The translations under genes were made by a program, and so were the position numbers. From CADCTB01 sp963768975 (GTDB lineage: Bacteria; Actinomycetota; Acidimicrobiia; Acidimicrobiales; AC-14), in assembly GCA_963768975.1 (NCBI GenBank), contig CAVYKB010000012.1, positions 259,326-323,325 on the forward strand: a stretch of DNA of 64,000 nt. Reading direction: 5' to 3'. Numbering within the stretch: position 1 is the first letter of the stretch; each line of letters starts with the position of its first letter. This document shows positions 45,933 through 54,366 of this stretch, piece after piece. The notes under the pieces were generated by a model that did no database searches, was not told where the DNA came from, and was given only the letters and a program-made list of their open reading frames with translations.

Positions 45933-46704
45933 CACGACCGACCCCATCGAACGCCTGCGCGCCGTGAACCCCGTCCCGCTGGCCGAGGTCGGCCTGATCG
46001 AGCCCGATGAGGTCCTGTTCCACCGGATCACCAGCGGGGCCACGGTGGCCGGCGCCGGCGCGCCCCTCCGCCGGCGACGGCGCCGGCACCTGGTACCCGT
46101 CCTCGTCGCGGCCAGCGTGTTCGGGGGAGCCGTGGCCTACGGCCTCCTGCGGGACGGAGTCACCCGGCCGGAGCTGGTCGCGTGCTTCGGGAGGGCCGAC
46201 CTGGAGGCGCCGACGGAGGTGCCGGAGCTCATCGCCACCGGCCCGGTCGAGGCGTGCGCCGGCCTCTGGCGCCAGGGCGTGTTCGGCCCGGTGACCGAGG
46301 TCCCGCCGCTCGCGGCGTGCGTCCTGCCCACGGGCGCCGCCGGCGTCTTCCCGGCGATGGATGGCGCCGACGTCTGTACCGCCCTGAATCTTGTTCCGAT
46401 CTTGGCGCCCCCGCCTCAGCCCACCACCACGACGATGATCCCCCCGGCGACGGAAACGACCGCCGGCGACCTGAACTCGCGCATCGTCGCCTTCCGCGAT
46501 GCGACCGTCGGCCAGTTCCTTTCCGCGTCGTGCGTCAGCCCGCAGGCCGGCGCCGACATCGTCCGCCGTGAGCTCGACCGGGCCGCCCTGCGTGACTGGA
46601 CGGTCGTGACCGGCGAGCTCTCGGCCGATCGGCCCTGCGTCACGGTTTCCGTGCGGTCCGAGGAGCGACAGGTTCTGCTGGTGCCCGCCCCGCCCCGCCG
46701 GTAG
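45925..46704 (+). CDS. membrane-anchored sigma partner (putative anti-sigma)
   Basis: The 259-residue product has a short cytosolic N-terminus (residues 1-54), one membrane helix near 55-72 (HLVPVLVAASVFGGAVAYGLL), and a large outside domain with paired cysteines and a TTTT-rich linker near 175-185. The overlap with the ECF sigma gene and this topology suggest an anti-sigma factor, but no zinc-binding anti-sigma motif is seen. The role is therefore inferred. Confidence 0.6.
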   Translation: MIDTTDPIERLRAVNPVPLAEVGLIEPDEVLFHRITSGATVAGAGAPLRRRRRRHLVPVLVAASVFGGAVAYGLLRDGVTRPELVACFGRADLEAPTEVPELIATGPVEACAGLWRQGVFGPVTEVPPLAACVLPTGAAGVFPAMDGADVCTALNLVPILAPPPQPTTTTMIPPATETTAGDLNSRIVAFRDATVGQFLSASCVSPQAGADIVRRELDRAALRDWTVVTGELSADRPCVTVSVRSEERQVLLVPAPPRR

Positions 46705-46734
46705 ACCCGCGGCCGGTTGGGTAGAGGACCGGCC

Positions 46735-47400
46735 ATGACTTCGACCCGGCCCGCCGTGCTCTTCGATGTCGACGGCACCCTGCTCGACACCAACTACTTC
46801 CACTCGGTCTCGTGGTGGCAGGCGCTGCGCGAGGCAGGCGAGGACATCGCCATGGCCCGCATCCACCGGCTGATCGGCATGGGCTCCGACCAGCTGCTCA
46901 ACGAGCTCCTCGGCGAGGAGCGCGAAGGCCTGAGCGACATCCACGCCAGGTACTACAAGCCGTTCAAGGAATACCTCCACCCGTTCCCGAAGGCCGCCGA
47001 CCTCCTGGCCGAGGTCGCCGGCCGGGGTGCCGAGGTGGTGCTGGCCACCTCCTCCAAGGAGGAGGACCTGGAGGAGCTCCTCGAGGCACTCGGGCCCGAA
47101 GAGGACGTGATCGCCGAGATCGTCCACGGCGACATGGTGGGCTCCAGCAAGCCGGCGCCCGACATCTTTGCGGTGGCCCTGGAGCGCCTGGACCTGGACC
47201 CGGCCCGCACCATGGTGGTGGGTGACACCCGATGGGACATCCAGGCGGCGGCCAAGCTCGGCCTGAACGTGGTGTGCGTGCTCACCGGCGGGTGGACCCG
47301 TGCCGACCTCACTGACGCCGGCGCGGTGGCGGTCTACCCCGACGTCGCGGCGCTCCTCGCCGACCTCGACAACGGCCCGCTGGCCCGGCTCTTGAAATAG
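46735..47400 (+). CDS. HAD-family phosphatase (CbbY-like)
   Basis: The 221-residue protein has the HAD motifs FDVDGTLLDTN (nucleophile aspartate), ATSSKEEDLEELL, the motif III lysine in SKPAPDIF, and VVGDTRWDIQAA. Proteins like this near Calvin-cycle genes (CbbY, CbbZ) remove inhibitory or dead-end sugar phosphates. The ATG at 46735 has GAGGA upstream. The link to carbon fixation is from location. It could also be a general sugar phosphatase. Confidence 0.82.
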   Translation: MTSTRPAVLFDVDGTLLDTNYFHSVSWWQALREAGEDIAMARIHRLIGMGSDQLLNELLGEEREGLSDIHARYYKPFKEYLHPFPKAADLLAEVAGRGAEVVLATSSKEEDLEELLEALGPEEDVIAEIVHGDMVGSSKPAPDIFAVALERLDLDPARTMVVGDTRWDIQAAAKLGLNVVCVLTGGWTRADLTDAGAVAVYPDVAALLADLDNGPLARLLK

Positions 47401-47417
47401 GAACGGAGCCGCCGGCC

Positions 47418-47467
47418 GGACCTGCCGGCCCTGCGGAAGCGAAGCGGACGCCACAGCCGGCAGGTCC
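47418..47467. repeat. 12-bp inverted repeat
   Basis: GGACCTGCCGGC and GCCGGCAGGTCC pair perfectly around 26 bases, directly after the HAD phosphatase stop. It may be a terminator without a T run or a regulatory site; the next hairpin at 47504 is the better terminator. Confidence 0.5.
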
Positions 47468-47503
47468 TTGAGGGCCGGCGCGCGGAGTGACCAGTGTGGA
47501 ATG

Positions 47504-47535
47504 ACGAAGGCCGGGGCGTCGGCCCCGGCCTTCGT
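47504..47535. terminator. terminator hairpin between convergent genes
   Basis: ACGAAGGCCGGGGC and GCCCCGGCCTTCGT form a perfect 14-bp stem with a four-base loop, between the HAD phosphatase and the convergent aldolase genes. The 3' side is moderately T-rich (TTCGTGCTGCTT). Confidence 0.7.
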
Positions 47536-47555
47536 GCTGCTTCGGACGTAGGGCG

Positions 47556-48584
47556 TCAGACGCCGGCGGTCTCCATGTCCCGGCTGTACGTTCCCGTCGC
47601 CGCCGCGCTGGTAAGGCTGGCTCGATGGGAGGCCACTTTCTGGGCCTCGGCCACGTTGTCCGAGGACCCCTTCCATGTGCGGAGCGCCTCGTCCTGCAGC
47701 GCCCGTCCGTAGGAGTAGGTGAGCGCCCACGGGTGGGGCCCCTTCTTGTTCATGAGGTCGAGGTGCTCGGTAGCCACCGCCGCGGACTGCCCCCCGGACA
47801 GGAAGGCGATGCCCGGCACTGCCGCCGGCACCGTCTGGTACAGCAGGTCCAGGGTCCTGTCGGCGACCTCCTGCGGGTCGGCCTGGGTACCGCAGCCCTT
47901 GCCCGAGATGACCATGTTGGGCTTGAGGACCATGCCCCGGAGGTCGACGCGCTGGGCGGCGAGCTCGGCGAACACCCGGCGGTGGGTGCGGAGCGTGACG
48001 TCGAAACAGAGGTTGATGTCGTTGGTGCCGTCCATCAGCACCTCAGGCTCGATGATCGGCACGAGGCCGCCTTCCTGGCACAGGGCGCCGTAGCGGGCCA
48101 GGGCGTGGGCGTTGCAGCGGATGGCGTAGTCCGACGGGAACCCCTTCTCCTCGTCGATGATGATCACGGCCCGCCACTTGGCGAACTTGGCGCCGAGGCT
48201 GACGTACTCGGCGATGCGCTCCCGGAGGCCATCGAGGCCCTCGGTGACCTGCTCCTCGTTGTCCAGGGCGAGTGGCTTGGAGCCGGTGTCGACCTTGATG
48301 CCCGGCAGGATTCCCTTGGCCTCGAGCATCTTGGGGAAAGGCGTGCCGTCGGCCGAGGACTGGCGGATGGTCTCGTCATAGAGAATGACGCCGCTGATGT
48401 ACTCCTCGATGCCAGGCGTGCTCAGGAGCGTGTCGCGGTAGGTACGCCGGTTCTCCTCCGTGGACTCGATGTCGAGAGCCGCGAAGCGCTTGGTGATCGT
48501 GGCATTGCTCTCGTCCGCCGCCAGGACCCCCCGGCCCCGTGCGACCATCGCTTGGGCGACGGAAGCGAGATCAGTAGCGCTCAT
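47556..48584 (-). CDS. fba: class I fructose-bisphosphate aldolase
   Basis: The 342-residue enzyme condenses dihydroxyacetone phosphate with glyceraldehyde 3-phosphate, in glycolysis and the Calvin cycle. The class I signature is visible: RGVLAADESNATITKRF, IIEPEVLMDG, VLKPNMV with the Schiff-base lysine, and FLSGGQSAA. The ATG at 48584 is preceded by GGAGGAT at good spacing. It sits between the HAD phosphatase and cbbR, so a Calvin-cycle role is likely. Confidence 0.92.
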   Translation of the reverse strand: MSATDLASVAQAMVARGRGVLAADESNATITKRFAALDIESTEENRRTYRDTLLSTPGIEEYISGVILYDETIRQSSADGTPFPKMLEAKGILPGIKVDTGSKPLALDNEEQVTEGLDGLRERIAEYVSLGAKFAKWRAVIIIDEEKGFPSDYAIRCNAHALARYGALCQEGGLVPIIEPEVLMDGTNDINLCFDVTLRTHRRVFAELAAQRVDLRGMVLKPNMVISGKGCGTQADPQEVADRTLDLLYQTVPAAVPGIAFLSGGQSAAVATEHLDLMNKKGPHPWALTYSYGRALQDEALRTWKGSSDNVAEAQKVASHRASLTSAAATGTYSRDMETAGV

Positions 48585-48628
48585 ATCTTGGAGATCCTCC
48601 TGGTCCGGGTGCTTTGCTGGTATGAACG

Positions 48629-49543
48629 TTAGCCCGGTGAGGTCTCCCGAACCAGGGTGAACCCGTCGGCGCCGGCTCCTACCAGGTGGGTCAGGAAGAG
48701 CCCGGCGGTGGCAGGAAGGTGCTCGTGGGCGCGGGACACGACGTGCCATGCCCGCTGGCGGGGGATGCCCGGGCACCGCCATTCCTCCAGCGTGCCTTCG
48801 TCCAGTTCCCGAGCCACGGCGTCGCGCGAGATGAGCGTGATGCCCAGGCCGACCTGTACCGACTCCCGGATGGCACCGTTGGAGCCCAGCGTGAGCGTCG
48901 GCGGATCGACGCCCAGTTCGTCGAGGAGCTCCTCGGCGGTGCCCCGGGTTCCCGAGCCCTCCTCCCGGACGAGGACCACCGATCGGGAGAGGGTCTGGAC
49001 GTCGACCTCCCTCACCGACGGGGTTCCCGGCCCTCTGGCCACCAGCACGAGGACGTTCGGCCGGGTGGCCAGGGTGACGAACCGGCCGCCGCCCGGCGGG
49101 CGGCCGCCGACGGCCAGATCGGCCTCGTGGTGCTCCAGTGCGTCCCAGACCCGGTCCCGGTTGCCGACCTCAAGGGTGATGCCGGCCTGGGGGTGCCGGT
49201 CGCGGAAGGAGGCGAGGAACCGCGGGACGACGTGCTCGCCGGCCGTGGTCACCGCAGCCAGCCGGAGCTGGCCCCGCTCGGGGTCCAGCGCCTCGGCGGT
49301 GGCCGCCTTGCCGGTCTCGAGCAGGGCGAGCACCTGGCGGGCGTACCGGGCGAAGACCACGCCAGCCGGCGTGACGACCAAGCCCCGACCGGCGCGCTCC
49401 ACCAACTGGACGCCGAGCTCCTTCTCGATGGCGCCAACGGCGGCGGACACCGCCGGCGCGCTTACCATGAGGCTTCGCGCTGCCTCGATGACCGATCCCG
49501 ACGTCGCCACCTCGACGAAGGTGCGCAGCTGGTTGAACGTCAT
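48629..49543 (-). CDS. cbbR: LysR-family regulator, probable CbbR
   Basis: The 304-residue protein has an N-terminal LysR helix-turn-helix (FNQLRTFVEVATSGSVIEAARSLMVSAPAVSAAVGAIEKEL) and a periplasmic-binding-like effector domain. It diverges from the cbbL operon with about 180 bp between, the classical CbbR position. CbbR proteins activate Calvin-cycle genes in response to metabolites such as NADPH or sugar phosphates. The gene name is from context, since LysR proteins are not distinguished by sequence alone. Confidence 0.85.
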   Translation of the reverse strand: MTFNQLRTFVEVATSGSVIEAARSLMVSAPAVSAAVGAIEKELGVQLVERAGRGLVVTPAGVVFARYARQVLALLETGKAATAEALDPERGQLRLAAVTTAGEHVVPRFLASFRDRHPQAGITLEVGNRDRVWDALEHHEADLAVGGRPPGGGRFVTLATRPNVLVLVARGPGTPSVREVDVQTLSRSVVLVREEGSGTRGTAEELLDELGVDPPTLTLGSNGAIRESVQVGLGITLISRDAVARELDEGTLEEWRCPGIPRQRAWHVVSRAHEHLPATAGLFLTHLVGAGADGFTLVRETSPG

Positions 49544-49724
49544 ATTCGTAACCTTACGCTACACAGTAGCGGTCGAATAACGGGAAATACGTCATGGACA
49601 GACTAACTAACGTTTGCCAGAATCGGCGTACTGCACCGAATTAACTATCCGGGACAAGCGTCAGACCCCGTCGTGGGGAGAACGGAACCGGGCCCCAGAT
49701 CGGGCTTCAGCCGAGGAGAACCGC
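49543..49724. promoter_or_regulatory. divergent cbbR-cbbL control region
   Basis: A perfect palindrome CGTAA-CC-TTACG lies at 49547-49558 right beside the cbbR start, and an outer TATTCG/CGAATA pair spans 49543-49579. This arrangement resembles LysR-type T-N11-A operators. The cbbL leader also contains ACTAACTAACGTT. The ribosome site GAGGAGA precedes the cbbL GTG. Promoter positions are not determined. Confidence 0.6.
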
Positions 49725-51161
49725 GTGGCACAGAACAACGGCCAGAGTAACGGCAAGGGCTACCAGGCCGGCGTGAAGAACTACGCCGACACCTACTGGA
49801 CCCCGGACTATGTGCCGTTGGACACCGACCTCCTGGCCGTCTTCAAGGTGGTTCCCCAGCAGGGCGTGCCGGCCCACGAAGCGGCTGCCGCCGTCGCCGC
49901 CGAGTCGTCCACCGGCACCTGGACCACGGTGTGGACCGACTTCCTCACCGACCTCGAGTACTACAAGGGCCGGGCATACCGGATCGACCCGATCAAGGAG
50001 AGCAACGAGGGCGCCTTCTTCGCCTTCGTCGCCTACCCGATCGACTTGTTCGAGGAAGGGTCGGTCGTCAACGTCCTGACCTCTCTCGTGGGCAACGTCT
50101 TCGGCTTCAAGGCCATCCGTAGCCTGCGCCTCGAAGACATTCGCTTCCCGGTGGCCTACGTGAGGACCTGTGGCGGACCGCCCAACGGCATCCAGGTGGA
50201 GCGCGACCGCCTCAACAAGTACGGGCGCCCGCTGCTGGGCTGCACGATCAAGCCCAAGCTCGGCCTGTCGGCCAAGAACTACGGGCGCGCCGTCTACGAG
50301 TGCCTCCGAGGCGGGCTCGACTTCACCAAGGACGACGAGAACATCAACAGCCAGCCCTTCATGCGCTGGAACCACCGCTTCGAGTTCGTCATGGAAGCGG
50401 TGCACAAGGCCACGGCTGAGACGGGTGAGAAGAAGGGCCACTACCTCAACTGCACCGCGGCCACGCCGGAGGAGATGTACAAGCGGGCCGAGTTCGCCAA
50501 GTCGCTCGGCGCGCCGATCATCATGCATGACTTCCTCACCGCCGGGTTCACCGCCAATACCGGTCTGGCGAACTGGTGCCGTGAGAACGGCATGCTGCTC
50601 CACATCCACCGCGCCATGCACGCCGTGATCGACCGCCACCCCATGCACGGCATCCACTTCCGGGTGCTGGCGAAGTGCCTGCGGCTGTCCGGTGGCGACC
50701 ATCTCCACGCCGGCACCGTGGTCGGCAAGCTCGAAGGCGACCGCGAGGCCACCATGGGCTGGATCGACACCCTGCGGGAGTCCTACATCCCGGAGAACCG
50801 CAAGCGCGGCATCTTCTTCGACCAGGACTGGTCGTCGATGCCCGGCGTCATCCCGGTTGCCTCCGGCGGCATTCACGTTTGGCACATGCCAGCGCTGGTG
50901 GCGATCTTCGGCGACGACGCCTGCCTGCAGTTCGGCGGCGGCACGCTCGGCCACCCGTGGGGTAACGCCCCCGGCGCCCACGCCAACCGCGTGGCCCTCG
51001 AGGCCTGCGTCGAGGCACGGAACCAGGGCCGGCAGGTCGAACGCGAGGGTCGCGAGATCCTGACCGAGGCGGCCCGCCACAGCCCCGAGCTGGCGATCGC
51101 AATGGAGACCTGGAAGGAAATCAAGTTCGAGTTCGACACCGTGGACAAGATCACCGCTTGA
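49725..51161 (+). CDS. cbbL: RuBisCO large subunit (form I)
   Basis: The 478-residue subunit fixes CO2 onto ribulose bisphosphate. The GTG at 49725 with GAGGAGAA upstream gives MAQNNGQSNGKGYQAGVKNY. The active site is complete: TIKPKLG (174-180), the carbamylated lysine 202 in GLDFTKDDENINSQPF with D204 and E205, HIHRAMHAV, and GDHLHAGTVVGKLEGD. The N-terminus and linked small subunit mark it as form I; the carboxysome neighbours point to form IA. It heads the carboxysome operon. Confidence 0.97.
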   Translation: MAQNNGQSNGKGYQAGVKNYADTYWTPDYVPLDTDLLAVFKVVPQQGVPAHEAAAAVAAESSTGTWTTVWTDFLTDLEYYKGRAYRIDPIKESNEGAFFAFVAYPIDLFEEGSVVNVLTSLVGNVFGFKAIRSLRLEDIRFPVAYVRTCGGPPNGIQVERDRLNKYGRPLLGCTIKPKLGLSAKNYGRAVYECLRGGLDFTKDDENINSQPFMRWNHRFEFVMEAVHKATAETGEKKGHYLNCTAATPEEMYKRAEFAKSLGAPIIMHDFLTAGFTANTGLANWCRENGMLLHIHRAMHAVIDRHPMHGIHFRVLAKCLRLSGGDHLHAGTVVGKLEGDREATMGWIDTLRESYIPENRKRGIFFDQDWSSMPGVIPVASGGIHVWHMPALVAIFGDDACLQFGGGTLGHPWGNAPGAHANRVALEACVEARNQGRQVEREGREILTEAARHSPELAIAMETWKEIKFEFDTVDKITA

Positions 51162-51230
51162 TTCGCGGGCTCGTCGCCGGTTCCACCCTCCCGGCCCCTA
51201 CAGGACAGGGCCCCGAAAGGAGAGATTGAT

Positions 51231-51569
51231 ATGCACATTGAACCCTACGGGCCCACCCCCCGCCACGTGGAGACCTTCTCCTACCTGCCTCCGATGACGC
51301 CCGAGCGGCTGCGCCAGCAGATCGCGTACCTCATCGATTCCGGCTGGAGCCCCGCCATCGAACACACGGAGCCCGAGAAGTCGATGTCGAACTTCTGGTA
51401 CCTCTGGGAGCTCCCGTACTTCGGTGAGCGGTCGGTCGACCGGGTCCTGGCCGAGATCGACTCGTGCCACCGCGCCAATCCGGGTCACCACGTGCGCCTT
51501 CTCGGCTACGACAACTTCCAGCAGTCCCAGGGAACGGCCTTCATCGTCCACCGGGCCGGAGCCCGCTGA
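51231..51569 (+). CDS. cbbS: RuBisCO small subunit (form I)
   Basis: The 112-residue subunit starts MHIEPYGPTPRHVETFSYLPPM and continues IAYLIDSGWSPAIEHTEP and FWYLWELPYFGERS, then HHVRLLGYDNFQQSQGT, all typical of CbbS. AAAGGAGAG precedes the ATG. It binds the large subunit octamer and, with CsoS2, helps pack the enzyme. It lies directly between cbbL and the small CsoS2-repeat gene. Confidence 0.95.
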   Translation: MHIEPYGPTPRHVETFSYLPPMTPERLRQQIAYLIDSGWSPAIEHTEPEKSMSNFWYLWELPYFGERSVDRVLAEIDSCHRANPGHHVRLLGYDNFQQSQGTAFIVHRAGAR

Positions 51570-51571
51570 GG

Positions 51572-51874
51572 ATGGCGATGCCCGTGGACCAGAGCGCCGA
51601 CAGCGGTGACGTGGCCGCGCCTCGAGACCCAGCCCGGTACGGGCGTGCCGCGGCGATGTCGCGGCGCCGGGCGCTCGCCGCCGGCCGGTCGGCCCTGGTG
51701 CCCACGACCGCGTCCCCTCCGAGGGCGACGGTGGTCGCCGCCGACGGCGTGCCGCCGGCGCGTCTCGCCCGCGCCGTCTCCATGCAGCGCCGGCGGCAGC
51801 TGTCCCAGGGCAAGCAGGCGCTCAGCGGCGCCGGCGCGCCGGTCTTCGTCGTCTACCGCGGTGGAGCTGGCTGA
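51572..51874 (+). CDS. stand-alone CsoS2-type N-repeat protein
   Basis: The 100-residue product has two copies of the CsoS2 N-terminal repeat: ARYGRAAAMSRRRALAAGRS (21-40) and LARAVSMQRRRQLSQGKQAL (65-84). These are the motifs by which CsoS2 binds RuBisCO. The gene lies between cbbS and csoS2, overlaps neither, and starts with an ATG two bases after the cbbS stop. A separate short repeat protein ahead of csoS2 is not part of the usual operon. It probably arose by duplication of the csoS2 5' end. A RuBisCO-binding or linking role is inferred. Confidence 0.8.
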   Translation: MAMPVDQSADSGDVAAPRDPARYGRAAAMSRRRALAAGRSALVPTTASPPRATVVAADGVPPARLARAVSMQRRRQLSQGKQALSGAGAPVFVVYRGGAG

Positions 51875-51876
51875 CC

Positions 51877-54366
51877 ATGGGAATGTACGCAGTCGACACC
51901 GCCGATCCCACTGAGCTGGCCAAGCTCAGCGATGCTGCCCAGAGCGGCCGCGCCGCGGCCGCCCTGCGCCGCCGCCAGCTGTCCCAGGGCAAGCAGGCGC
52001 TGAACGGCGCCGGCGCGAGTGGCGCCGAGAACCTGCAGTCCAACGGCGCAGAAGCGGCCCCCGCAGCCAACGGCCAAGGGGCACCAAACGGCACGCAAGT
52101 GGCGCAGGAGGAAAGGGCCGTCCCGACCGACGCGGTGGCAGCCGCTCACTTCGGTCGCTCCGTCTCCATGGAGCGCCGCCGCCAGCTGTCCCAGGGCAAG
52201 CAGGCGCTGAAGGGCGCCGGCGCGCTGAACGGCGCAGAGAACGTGCAGGCCAACGGCGCAAGTGCTCCACCGGCGGCCGACGGTCAAGGCGCGCCGAACG
52301 GCCAGAGCGCGGCCCCCACCGACGCCGTCGCCGCCGCCCACTTCGGCCGCTCCGTCTCCATGGAGCGCCGGCGCCAGCTCTCCCAGGGCAAGCAGGCGAT
52401 CAAGGGCGCCGGCGCGCTGCCCGCGGCGGAGAACCGGCCGGTCGACCGCACCCCTGCGCCGCCTGCCGACGGTCAAGGCGCTCCGAACGGCCAGACCGCG
52501 GCCCCCACCGACGCCGTCGCCGCCGCCCACTTCGGCCGCTCCGTCTCCATGGAGCGCCGCCGCCAGCTGTCCCAGGGCAAGCAGGCGCTCAAGGGCGCCG
52601 GCGCGCTGCCCGCTCCGCAGGGCCGCGCCCCTGCGCCTCCTGCCGACGGTCAAGGCGCGCCGAGCAGCCAGACGGCCGCCCCCATCGACGCGGTCGCCGC
52701 CGCTCACTTCGGCCGCTCCGTCGCCAAGGAGCGCCGCCGCCAGATGTCTCAGGGCAAGCAGGCGCTGGCTGGCGCCGGCGCGCTGCCCGCGGCCGACAAG
52801 CCTCCCGCCGACGCCGATGCCGACGCCCTTTCGGGTCGTGACCAGGCCCGGGTCCGGCGCGCCGAGGCGAGCCGCCTGGGCAGCGCAGCGACCAGCAGGC
52901 CGCAGCGGCAGGGCCAGATCAGGTACGTGCCCAAGGTCGTCGAGTCGCCCACCCACGGCGGCCAGCACGTGACCGGGGTGCGGATCGCTCCCGGCGTGCA
53001 GGTCACGGGCGGAGAGCCTGGGTCTTCCCACCCAATTTCGGGCACGCAGTACGTCCCGGCCGATGGCCCGGCCCCCCCGCCCGGCGCCGGGGTCAAGGTC
53101 GGCCTGATGCGGACGCCGAAGGGTCTCGTCGTCTCGGGCACCACCGTGCGGGGCAAGGTCCCCATCACCGGTGACGAGGCCGGCGAGCACCTCCGCATCA
53201 CCGGCGAAGCCGACCAGAAGTACGGCGACGACCTGACGCCACGCAGCGACGCCGGCTACCGGTCGGCGCAGTTCCCGCGCCGGGCCGACCCCCACGGCGC
53301 GACCGCGACCGGCACTCGGCTGGGCACCCCGCAGCCGTGGGTCCCGCTGGAGGCCACCGACGACGGGCTGGCCGTCACCGGCACGGCCGTCGGCCGCAGC
53401 GGGCGGGTCACCGGGAACGAGGCCGGCGCCTGCCGACCGATCACCGGCGACCAGTACCAGAACCTCTACTCCACGGAGTGTGGCGCCATCGGTGGCGGGA
53501 CCGCGCCGGCTGCGCACGTCGGCCGGGAGCGTCTCGACCCGGTGACCGCGGGCAAGGTCTCCGTGGCCCAGACGTGGAGGGGCCAGAACGTCACGGGTCC
53601 CAGCCTGGAGTACCGCCCCAACGTCACCGGCGACGAGCCGGGCGACTGCCGCCCCGTCACCGGCACGCCCTACCAGGGGCCCTCCACCATGCTCGGCTGG
53701 TGCGACCCCGGCGAGGCTGACCCCGCGACCCAGCGCCTCGAGCCCAGGCCCCAAGGCGTGTCCGTGACCGGCGATCTCCCGATGTACTCCAAGTCGGTCA
53801 CCGGCATCGAGCGCGGGTATCGCAACGACATCAGCGGGTCGTCGTACTACGGCGAGATGCGGCCCGCAGAGGCGGTCGTCGACGACTGGGCCAGCGGGGC
53901 TTTCCCGGTCGCCCAGGCCCGTCGCCTGGCCGGCAGGGAGCCCGCCAAGAAGCGGACCGACGAGGCGGCGCCGCCTTCCTGCGTGCCTGGCCGCATCACC
54001 GGGGCCTTCGCCATCGACGCCGGCAAGGTGACCGGCAACAGCGAGTTCCTGTTCCAGCCCCGCCAGAACCGTGACGCCGCGCCACGGTCGATCACGGGCG
54101 AAGGGCGCACCGACGGTCGCCAGATCACCGGTGCCGCTGCTGCCTGGACGTCCCACGGCCTGGTCACCGGCACCGAGGGCTACATCGCGGCGGGGCGCAA
54201 CCCCACCGAGGGCGGCGGGCCGTCCCACGCCTGGGCCGGAGCCCAGAGGTTCAAGGATCTGGCCACCCCGGGCGCGCCGAATGAGAACGCAAAGGTCACC
54301 GGTCGAGTCGGCGGGACCCCGCAAGGCGGGGTCCGGGTCACCGTCTCCGGCGGAGCCCAGGGGTGA
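51877..54366 (+). CDS. csoS2: carboxysome assembly protein CsoS2
   Basis: CsoS2 is the disordered scaffold that ties RuBisCO to the alpha-carboxysome shell. The 829-residue protein has five N-repeats (about residues 22-46, 91-115, 155-179, 218-242, 278-302) with ERRRQLSQGKQAL cores. A middle region of VTG-type M-repeats follows (such as VTGNEAGACRPITGDQY and VTGDEPGDCRPVTGTPY, with paired cysteines). The C-terminal region ends KVTGRVGGTPQGGVRVTVSG, the conserved shell-binding tail. It starts two bases after the small repeat gene. Confidence 0.95.
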   Translation: MGMYAVDTADPTELAKLSDAAQSGRAAAALRRRQLSQGKQALNGAGASGAENLQSNGAEAAPAANGQGAPNGTQVAQEERAVPTDAVAAAHFGRSVSMERRRQLSQGKQALKGAGALNGAENVQANGASAPPAADGQGAPNGQSAAPTDAVAAAHFGRSVSMERRRQLSQGKQAIKGAGALPAAENRPVDRTPAPPADGQGAPNGQTAAPTDAVAAAHFGRSVSMERRRQLSQGKQALKGAGALPAPQGRAPAPPADGQGAPSSQTAAPIDAVAAAHFGRSVAKERRRQMSQGKQALAGAGALPAADKPPADADADALSGRDQARVRRAEASRLGSAATSRPQRQGQIRYVPKVVESPTHGGQHVTGVRIAPGVQVTGGEPGSSHPISGTQYVPADGPAPPPGAGVKVGLMRTPKGLVVSGTTVRGKVPITGDEAGEHLRITGEADQKYGDDLTPRSDAGYRSAQFPRRADPHGATATGTRLGTPQPWVPLEATDDGLAVTGTAVGRSGRVTGNEAGACRPITGDQYQNLYSTECGAIGGGTAPAAHVGRERLDPVTAGKVSVAQTWRGQNVTGPSLEYRPNVTGDEPGDCRPVTGTPYQGPSTMLGWCDPGEADPATQRLEPRPQGVSVTGDLPMYSKSVTGIERGYRNDISGSSYYGEMRPAEAVVDDWASGAFPVAQARRLAGREPAKKRTDEAAPPSCVPGRITGAFAIDAGKVTGNSEFLFQPRQNRDAAPRSITGEGRTDGRQITGAAAAWTSHGLVTGTEGYIAAGRNPTEGGGPSHAWAGAQRFKDLATPGAPNENAKVTGRVGGTPQGGVRVTVSGGAQG
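51940..52782 (+). repeat. direct repeats encoding CsoS2 N-repeats
   Basis: Five tandem units, spaced about 180-210 bases apart, share near-identical stretches such as CGCCAGCTGTCCCAGGGCAA. The second copy in the preceding small gene is also close. Such repeats are prone to copy-number change and assembly error. Confidence 0.85.

Noticed and set aside
51940..52782. A CRISPR array in the regular repeats of this stretch
   Set aside because: The repeats are long, coding and in frame, and encode CsoS2 N-repeats; spacers are also similar to one another. No cas genes are seen.
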